Below the pieces are notes generated by a model. The model was not told the DNA's origin. It saw nothing but the letters and a program-made list of their open reading frames with translations, and did no database searches. A stretch of 44,969 bases of DNA, taken from a bacterium (lineage in GTDB: Bacteria; Planctomycetota; J058; JAJDCP01). This document shows, in pieces, positions 40,017-44,969 of the stretch. Location of the stretch: positions 1 through 44,969 of the forward strand of contig JAUIEM010000012.1 in the NCBI GenBank assembly GCA_030428695.1, given 5' to 3'. Each line of letters opens with the position of its first letter. Positions within the stretch are counted from its first letter, which is position 1. A program made the translations under genes and the position numbers.

Positions 40017-40296
40017 AGGCTCAGACCGCGTCGCGATCCCGGAAGGCGTCTACGTCACCAGCAAGGCCTTGTCGGCCGCCATCGAGCGTGAGACCGGCGT
40101 CCGGATGTACGTCCAGCGGCTCGCGTCGCTCCGGAAGAGCAAGCCGTGGCTGCCGGATCCGCTGCGCGTGGGGCGCATCGACATCTGGCCCGAGGAGGCC
40201 GTCCCGGCGTTCGTCGACGCAGCGCGGCAGCTGAGCAAGCCGGGAGGGTACGCGCCGGCGGGGTGCGCCCGGCTCGAGGAGGGCAGCCGATGCTGA
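40009..40296 (+). CDS. Small protein, possible DNA-binding
   Basis: 95 residues. VYVTSKALSAAIERETGVRMYVQRLASLRKSKPWLPDPLRVGRIDIWPEEAVPAFVDAARQ has the look of an excisionase-type winged helix (helix, short strand pair naming a residue to bind, then 'W-x-x-E-x-V-x-x-F'). GGTGGAG upstream; overlaps both neighbours by 7-8 bases. Confidence 0.55.
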   Translation: MARGSDRVAIPEGVYVTSKALSAAIERETGVRMYVQRLASLRKSKPWLPDPLRVGRIDIWPEEAVPAFVDAARQLSKPGGYAPAGCARLEEGSRC

Positions 40297-40595
40297 TGGG
40301 CAACCGGATCGCCCTGGCCATCGCGGCCGAGGGTCTCGTCGAGCTGACCGACGACGCCGGCGCGATCTTCCTGCCGGCCGGCAGCTACCTGCCCACCGGC
40401 GTCCTGCTCTCGCGCCTGGCGGAACAGCTCAAGGCGCCCGTCGGCTCCGGCGCGCTGCGCCGCGTGCTCGAGGCCGAGCCGGCCCTGCCGCGCGGGATCG
40501 CGATCGGCAGCCGCAAGCTGTGGAAGCCGGGCGACGTCGAGCCGCTGGCCGAGGGGCTGCGGCGCGAGCTGTGGCGGGCGCGGCGCCTGCTGTGA
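40290..40595 (+). CDS. Small protein of unknown function
   Basis: 101 residues, last gene of the overlapping early block. GAGGAGGG precedes the ATG. No motif recognised (LVELTDDAGAIFLPAGSYLPTGVLLSRL, RKLWKPGDVEPLAEGLRRELWRARRLL). Confidence 0.55.
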   Translation: MLMGNRIALAIAAEGLVELTDDAGAIFLPAGSYLPTGVLLSRLAEQLKAPVGSGALRRVLEAEPALPRGIAIGSRKLWKPGDVEPLAEGLRRELWRARRLL

Positions 40596-40644
40596 CGTGC
40601 CCGCGCGGTATCCTGCGGGGAGCCTGCTCGGGGGAGAAAGAGCC

Positions 40645-40665
40645 GCCCCGGGCAGGACCCGGGGC
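40645..40665 (+). repeat. Perfect GC hairpin between gene blocks
   Basis: GCCCCGGG (40645-40652) with CCCGGGGC (40658-40665), loop CAGGA. It lies after the five-gene operon and before the next gene; no T-run follows, so the role (attenuation, RNA processing or none) is open. Confidence 0.55.
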
Positions 40666-40736
40666 AGCGATGATCGGTGGCACGACCATCCTACCTCGTG
40701 GGTGCGACATCTTCGAGCGGCTCGCGAGGGATGAGC

Positions 40737-41600
40737 ATGGGCCGAGACACCCAGCGCGAAGATCGCATCGCCGCCGCCGAAGCCCGCAGGGTCCGCCAGC
40801 GGCTCGAACAGGACCCGGAGACCGACCTGCGCGTCGAGGCGATCCTACGCGAGATTCACGAGACCATCGAGGTCCCCGGGTCCGCCCGGCGCGAGACCTG
40901 GAAGCGCAGCGTGGCGGACCGCCTCGGGATCGACACGAAGACCCGGCTCGGGGCGGCTGTGCTCGAGGCCATCGCGCGGCTCCATCCACACGGTTACGAC
41001 CCCGGCAGCTCGCCCAAGTCGGCCATGTGGGCCGCGATCAACCTCGCTCGGGAGCGCCGGTGGGAATCCCCGAGCACCGAGGACGCCCGGCACCGGGTCC
41101 TTGCCCTGGCGGTGGTCTCCGGCTTCGTACTTTTCGCGCCCGACCTGCTGCGGAGCCTGAGGAAAGAGCTTGTCGACCACGCGCGGAGTCAGGCCGAGAC
41201 GCTGCCGGCCGGCCCGGTGCGAGCCCTCGCCCTGGCGGTCCTCAGCGGCAGCGCACCGAAGGACCCTGCCGGAGAGCTCGCCGCGGTGCTCGGGATCGAG
41301 CCGCAAGAGGGTCCGGAGCCGGTCGCGCAGGCGAAGACCGACGAGCAGAAGCCCGAAGCGGAGCCGTCCCTGGAAGAGATCGCCCGGCGCGTATACGAGG
41401 CGGCGCTGAGCGATCCTACGGCGAAGAAGGCGGAGATCGCCCGACGCGTCGGGATCAACGCGAAGAGGTTGCGGCCGGGCTCTGCGCTCGAGAAGAGCTA
41501 CCACCATGGCCGCGAAGTCGGCGGCCGGGAGAAGCTCGGTCCGCTCGCCGAGAAGCTCTGGAAAAGGAAGCTCGGAGGCGACTCCCTCCGGCAAGTCTGA
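40737..41600 (+). CDS. Probable DNA-binding protein of the element
   Basis: 287 residues. Charged N-terminal helices (DTQREDRIAAAEARRVRQRLEQDPETDLRVEAILREI), a middle hydrophobic helix pair and a C-terminal helix-turn-helix-like segment (EIARRVYEAALSDPTAKKAEIARRVGINAKRLRPGSALEKSYHHG). The second ATG (40737) is used because GCGAGGG lies 6 bases before it and would touch the first ATG at 40731. Likely regulator or replication-associated; no family recognised. Confidence 0.65.
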   Translation: MGRDTQREDRIAAAEARRVRQRLEQDPETDLRVEAILREIHETIEVPGSARRETWKRSVADRLGIDTKTRLGAAVLEAIARLHPHGYDPGSSPKSAMWAAINLARERRWESPSTEDARHRVLALAVVSGFVLFAPDLLRSLRKELVDHARSQAETLPAGPVRALALAVLSGSAPKDPAGELAAVLGIEPQEGPEPVAQAKTDEQKPEAEPSLEEIARRVYEAALSDPTAKKAEIARRVGINAKRLRPGSALEKSYHHGREVGGREKLGPLAEKLWKRKLGGDSLRQV

Positions 41601-41605
41601 GCCGA

Positions 41606-41641
41606 GGGACACTTGCCCGGACACACCTACAAAAGTGTCCC
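41606..41641. repeat. Inverted repeat GGGACACTT/AAGTGTCCC
   Basis: Perfect 9-bp arms at 41606-41614 and 41633-41641, starting 6 bases after the preceding stop. It may be an attenuator or an operator; an AT-rich stretch with TTTTTT follows about 15 bases later. Confidence 0.55.
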
Positions 41642-41717
41642 ATCTGGTGGGTGAAACTTTTTTCATCAAATTCTTGTAGCCCGCATGCCAGGCCGACGCA
41701 CGGCATGGGACGTCCAT

Positions 41718-41746
41718 GGGACGCGCGTCCCTCGGGCGTCCCTTTT
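41718..41746 (+). terminator. Hairpin terminator with palindromic core
   Basis: GGGACGC (41718-41724) pairs with GCGTCCC (41736-41742), followed by TTTT. The first 14 bases, GGGACGCGCGTCCC, are themselves a perfect palindrome, so alternative folds exist. Confidence 0.6.
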
Positions 41747-41797
41747 CGCCGTAGGTAGACCGCGTGTCGACGGTGGCGCGCAAACCGAGGTGGATCG

Positions 41798-42001
41798 ATG
41801 GAGCTGTACACGCCACGAGGTGCGTCTGTCGAGCTTGGCGGGCTGATCTGCGAGCACCGGCTGCGCCAGGCGGTAGAGGACGGGGAGCTGCGCAAGGCCC
41901 CCGGCGCCGGGACGCGCATGCTTCTGAGGAAGGCCGACATCATCGAGTGGATCGAGCGGTGCCTGGGTGGCGCCCCGGTCGCGGGAGGTGCGACCGGATG
42001 A
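41798..42001 (+). CDS. Excisionase-like small helix-turn-helix protein
   Basis: 67 residues. LGGLICEHRLRQAVEDGELRKAPGAGTRMLLRKADIIEWIERCL follows the pattern of MerR/Xis-type small winged helices (helix, turn, two strands, 'R-K-A-D-I-x-E-W-I'). GAGGTGG precedes the ATG. The stop overlaps the helicase start (ATGA). Confidence 0.65.
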   Translation: MELYTPRGASVELGGLICEHRLRQAVEDGELRKAPGAGTRMLLRKADIIEWIERCLGGAPVAGGATG

Positions 42002-43728
42002 AGGATGAGAACAGCCGCGGGCCTCTGGCGAAGGCAACGCGGCCATGTCGACGGGCTGACGACACCCGAAGTATCCCGGCGATCGCCGCCGCCGTCAAGG
42101 GGCCCTCGCTTCGCCCCTACCAGCTCGAGGCCGTCGAGGCGGTCAAGGCCGCTGTCGTCGACGGCGCCCGCCGGGTGTGCGTCGAGCTGCCCACCGGCAG
42201 CGGCAAGACGCATGTCCTGGCCGAGCTCGCCCGGCGTGCCGTCGCGAAAGGGCTGCGCGTCCTCGTCCTCGCCCACCGTGCCGAGCTGTTGAAGCAGAAC
42301 GCGGCGAAGCTCGCCCTGGCCATGCCGGAGGAGGTCGTCGGCATCTTCTGCGCGGCGCTTGACCGTCGCGAGCACGACCACCGGGTGCTCGTCGCGTCCA
42401 TCGCGTCGGTGTTCCGCTGCCCGGAGCTGGTCGCGCCGCGGACCGTGGTCATCGTCGACGAAGCCCACCGCGTCCCGAAGTCCGGCGACGGTATGTACCG
42501 CTCGCTGCTCGAGTCCCTCGACGAGGCCACGCCGCGGATGGTGGTCGTCGGTCTGACCGCAACGCCCTACCGCCTCGACGGCGGGGCGATCTTCGGCGCC
42601 GATGCGATGTTCGAGTCGCTGGTCTACACCGCGCCGCTCGCGGAGCTGATCGACGCCGGCTTCCTGTCGCCGCTGGTCACGCGGCACGCGAAGAGCAGCG
42701 CGGACACGTCCAAGCTGCGGGTGCGCTGCGGGGAGTTCGTCCAGGGCGAAGCCGAGGCGCTGCTCGGCACGCAGGAGCGAGTCACGGCAGCCGTCGAGGA
42801 AGTGCTCGCCGCGGCCACCGGACGGAAGGCAGGCATCGTCTTCTGTTGCGGCGTGGCGCACGCCGGCATGGTCGCCGCTGCGCTGACCAGCGCAGACGAA
42901 GCGGCCGCCATCATCATCGGCGACACACCGCAGGACGAGCGCGCGGCGCACTTCCTCGACTTCCGCGAGGGGCGGCTGCGCTGGCTGGTCACCGTCGACG
43001 TGCTGACCGAAGGTTTCGACGCGCCGCACATCGACGTCATCGCGCTGCTCAGGCCGACCGCCAGCCCCGGGCTCTACGCGCAGATGGTCGGCCGCGGGCT
43101 CCGGAAGGCGCCCGGGAAGACCGATTGCCTGGTGCTCGACTTCGCCGGCAACGGCGTCCGGCACGGTCCGTTGGATCGCATCGAGGCACCTGAGCCGGCC
43201 GGACAGACGAAGAAGGCGAAGAAGAAGCGCGAGCGCGTGAAGGGGCGGGTCTGCCCGGAGTGCGACGCGATCAACCTGCCGCAGGACCCGATCTGCGTCG
43301 ACTGTGAGGCTGTGCTCTTCGCGGCCAAGCACGCGAGCCGGCCCGGCGAGGCGCCGCTGATCGGCGGACCGAGCTCGGGGTGGATCGACGTCGAGCGCAC
43401 CAGCTACCGCGCCCACGAGAAGGCGGGCGCGCCGGCGGGACACCCGCAGACGCTCTGCGTCGGCTACCACCTGGCGACCGGCCGCCTGGTGCGGGAGTTC
43501 TTGCCGTTCGAATCGAAGAACGCCTACGCGCGGTACCGGGCTGCGGCCTGGTGGCGGAGGCGAAGCCGGGAGCCTGTGCCGAGGCGTGCCGCGCGAGCTG
43601 CAGCTGCGGGTGCTGGCGGCCGGCTCGCCGAAACGCTCGCGATCCGTGTGCAAGCCGACGGCCGGTGGCTGCGCCCCGTTGCCTACCGCGTCGCGAAAGT
43701 GGAGGACAGACGATGCCTGCCAGCGTGA
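41998..43728 (+). CDS. Superfamily 2 DEAH-box helicase with zinc motif
   Basis: 576 residues. SF2 motifs are in order: Q-like RPYQLEAVEAVKAAV, Walker A LPTGSGKTHV (residues 64-73), DEAH at 154-157, TATPYRLDGG, then VTVDVLTEGFDAPHIDVI and QMVGRGLRKAPGKTDCLVLDF. A four-cysteine finger (CPECDAINLPQDPICVDC) follows, then a C-terminal domain with a basic Arg-rich stretch. Helicases of this type unwind DNA in phage and plasmid replication. GGGAGGTG precedes the ATG. It ends 16 bases inside the primase gene. Confidence 0.93.
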   Translation: MKDENSRGPLAKATRPCRRADDTRSIPAIAAAVKGPSLRPYQLEAVEAVKAAVVDGARRVCVELPTGSGKTHVLAELARRAVAKGLRVLVLAHRAELLKQNAAKLALAMPEEVVGIFCAALDRREHDHRVLVASIASVFRCPELVAPRTVVIVDEAHRVPKSGDGMYRSLLESLDEATPRMVVVGLTATPYRLDGGAIFGADAMFESLVYTAPLAELIDAGFLSPLVTRHAKSSADTSKLRVRCGEFVQGEAEALLGTQERVTAAVEEVLAAATGRKAGIVFCCGVAHAGMVAAALTSADEAAAIIIGDTPQDERAAHFLDFREGRLRWLVTVDVLTEGFDAPHIDVIALLRPTASPGLYAQMVGRGLRKAPGKTDCLVLDFAGNGVRHGPLDRIEAPEPAGQTKKAKKKRERVKGRVCPECDAINLPQDPICVDCEAVLFAAKHASRPGEAPLIGGPSSGWIDVERTSYRAHEKAGAPAGHPQTLCVGYHLATGRLVREFLPFESKNAYARYRAAAWWRRRSREPVPRRAARAAAAGAGGRLAETLAIRVQADGRWLRPVAYRVAKVEDRRCLPA

Positions 43729-44969
43729 AGGCCGCGGCGAAGCGGTACATCGAGATGGGCTATGCGGTGTTCCCGCTCCTGCCCGGGCAGAAGGCCCCCG
43801 CGACGGAGCACGGAGTGAAGGACGCGACGCGCGACCCGTCAGCCGTGGCGGACTGGAACCCGAACGCGAACATCGGCATCGCGACGGACGGCCTTGTCGT
43901 CCTCGACGAAGACCCCGGCGCACCGGCCGCCTTCTTCGAGCAGCACAAGGCCGACCTCGAGAAGGCTCCGCTCGCGACGACACCGCGACAGGGCAAGCAC
44001 TGGTGGTTCCGCGACCCGACGGGGAGGGCCAGGAACACGGCATCGAGGTTCGCGGTGCACGTCGACACCCGAGCCTCCGGCGGCTACGCCGCCGCCTGGC
44101 CGTCGCGGGTTGGCTCCGGCGGTTACACCTGGGTGCGCCCGCTGGTGCCGCTCGCCGATCTGCCCGAAGCGCCCGCGTGGCTACTGAGTCCGCCGCGGAA
44201 GAAGAAGAGGAAGAAGGCGCACAAGCCGAGCAACGGGACCCGGCCGGCCGAACCACGCGACGGGGCTGCAGCTGAGGCTGTACAGGTGTGGGGCGAGGGC
44301 TGCCGCAACGCCGGGCTGACCAGCTACGCGGGGAGTCTGCGCAGCGTGGGCGCGACAGAGCAGGAGCTCGCGGCCGCGCTGGCCACGGCCAACCGGACAC
44401 GGTGTCGCCCGCCGCTGCCGCTCGACGAGGTACGCCGGATCGCGGCGTCGGTCGCTCGGTACGATCGTGGCGGCGAGCTCGAGGATGACGAGGACCTGGC
44501 CGAGGACATCGCGGAAGGCGACCCGGGTCCTGTTCCCGAGCACCTGCTCTCCGCGCCTGGTTTCATCAACGACCTGACCGAGTACACCTTGCGCACATCG
44601 TACGCGCCTAACCGGGTGCTCGCCTTCTCGGGGTCGATCGCAACCTACTCGGTCGTTGTCGCTCGTCGCCTGCGTGGCCCACGGGCGAGCTCACCGACGA
44701 TGTACGTATCCGGGATCGCGAATTCCGCGGCGGGCAAGGAACGGCCTCGCCAGGTGGCGGGGGAGTTGTTCGCCAAGGTGGCCGGGGCGAGCATCCTCCA
44801 CGACATCGCGAGCGGGGAGGGCCTCGAGGACTTCCTCTACGACGGCGACCCGTCCGCGCTGCTCGTCCTCGACGAATTCGACTCCCTGCTCTCTGCGCTC
44901 GGGGACCGCAAGGACCACCGGTACAAGCGGCTCGCGAGCAAGATCATGACGCTATATAGCGCGGCGGGG
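43713..44969 (+). CDS. Prim-pol primase-helicase, N-terminal part (cut by window edge)
   Basis: 419 residues visible. Residues about 5-155 are an archaeo-eukaryotic prim-pol domain: metal motif D65-E-D67 in LVVLDEDPG, TPRQGKHWWF with H96, and VHVDTRASGGYAAAWPS with D118. Residues about 190-245 resemble the primase C-terminal PriCT domain (GLTSYAGSLRSVGATEQELAAAL ... PLPLDEVRRIAASVARY). The following part looks like a DUF3987-type P-loop ATPase (YVSGIANSAAGKERPRQV, then LLVLDEFDSLL); the Walker A region is atypical. It would prime replication of the element. GGAGG lies 7 bases before the ATG. Confidence 0.92.
   Translation, partial: MPASVKAAAKRYIEMGYAVFPLLPGQKAPATEHGVKDATRDPSAVADWNPNANIGIATDGLVVLDEDPGAPAAFFEQHKADLEKAPLATTPRQGKHWWFRDPTGRARNTASRFAVHVDTRASGGYAAAWPSRVGSGGYTWVRPLVPLADLPEAPAWLLSPPRKKKRKKAHKPSNGTRPAEPRDGAAAEAVQVWGEGCRNAGLTSYAGSLRSVGATEQELAAALATANRTRCRPPLPLDEVRRIAASVARYDRGGELEDDEDLAEDIAEGDPGPVPEHLLSAPGFINDLTEYTLRTSYAPNRVLAFSGSIATYSVVVARRLRGPRASSPTMYVSGIANSAAGKERPRQVAGELFAKVAGASILHDIASGEGLEDFLYDGDPSALLVLDEFDSLLSALGDRKDHRYKRLASKIMTLYSAAG

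Larger units (their letters stand above)
31501..44969. mobile_element. Integrated phage-like element, left part (open at right edge)
   Basis: Bounded on the left by the tRNA-end fragment. All genes but one (38348-38575) run rightwards, with dense 4-bp overlaps and strong ribosome sites. Recognisable parts are an S49 head-protease-like peptidase, a short tape-measure-like protein, ribbon-helix-helix and helix-turn-helix proteins, a SF2 helicase and a prim-pol primase-helicase. Integrase, portal, major capsid and large terminase genes were not seen. The content fits a prophage, a phage satellite or a decayed element. Confidence 0.75.

Noticed and set aside
41455..44400. A 981-codon minus-strand frame opposite the helicase and primase
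   Set aside because: Arg/Ser/Pro-rich and without motifs, while the opposite strand encodes complete helicase and prim-pol motifs.
31501..44969. CRISPR array or known defence island
   Set aside because: No regularly spaced identical repeats and no Cas, restriction, toxin-antitoxin pair or other known defence gene was recognised; the repeats at 31787-31879 are too short and too few.

Overview
The window is about 45 kb of very GC-rich bacterial DNA in two parts: an ordinary chromosomal segment (1 to about 31,500) and the left end of an integrated, phage-like mobile element (31,501 to the right edge, where it is still open). The organism cannot be named from sequence alone. A giant kinase-TPR protein, an FGE-fold protein, pyruvate phosphate dikinase, an HU protein with a lysine/alanine tail and a HEAT-repeat membrane protein together suggest a Planctomycetota-like or other deep-branching high-GC lineage; this is inference. 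Several intergenic gaps carry good sigma70-type promoters (TTGACA/TTGACG, 16-17 bp, TAGAAT/TACAAT/TATAGT).

Chromosomal part. Minus-strand genes at the left edge encode pyruvate phosphate dikinase (truncated by the window) and a zinc-ribbon protein with a fourfold KLGGSLxxFL motif and an acidic tail. Then come an FGE-fold protein without the catalytic cysteines, a TRL-like lipoprotein with a textbook promoter and terminator, a heme-oxygenase-fold protein that seems to lack the heme ligand, and a coiled-coil/membrane/HEAT-repeat protein divergent from an HU homologue. A plus-strand block follows: GAF-degenerate GGDEF-GAF protein coupled to PurD, a cupin, a YgiQ-type radical SAM protein, a Cys/Met-type PLP enzyme, a 1452-residue Ser/Thr kinase with TPR-like repeats, and a Rieske oxygenase. 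A minus-strand PLP enzyme of the alanine racemase/threonine aldolase type, a secreted protein, RecO, a CBS/CorC transporter-like protein and an M20 peptidase are next, then a CaCA-type cation exchanger, an SDR oxidoreductase and an acyltransferase. REP-like hairpins with compensatory base changes lie at 21.5 and 23.2 kb.

Mobile element. At 31,501-31,520 there is a 20-bp copy of a tRNA 3' end (minus-strand sense), directly beside a minus-strand terminator that would have served the original tRNA gene. This is read as the left attachment site. To its right are small DNA-binding proteins (one with an operator-like promoter), an S49 head-protease-like peptidase, a short tape-measure-like protein preceded by a two-frame gene, a broken ParB-like gene and a minus-strand ribbon-helix-helix-like regulator. 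That regulator is divergent from an early operon of five overlapping small genes, which is followed by a helix-turn-helix protein, a SF2 helicase and a prim-pol primase-helicase that runs off the window. No integrase, portal, capsid or large terminase is seen in these 13.5 kb; they may lie beyond the right edge, or the element may be a satellite or a decayed prophage.

Start codons were chosen by ribosome-binding sites and 4-bp overlaps. Many long open frames opposite real genes are high-GC artefacts and were left out.
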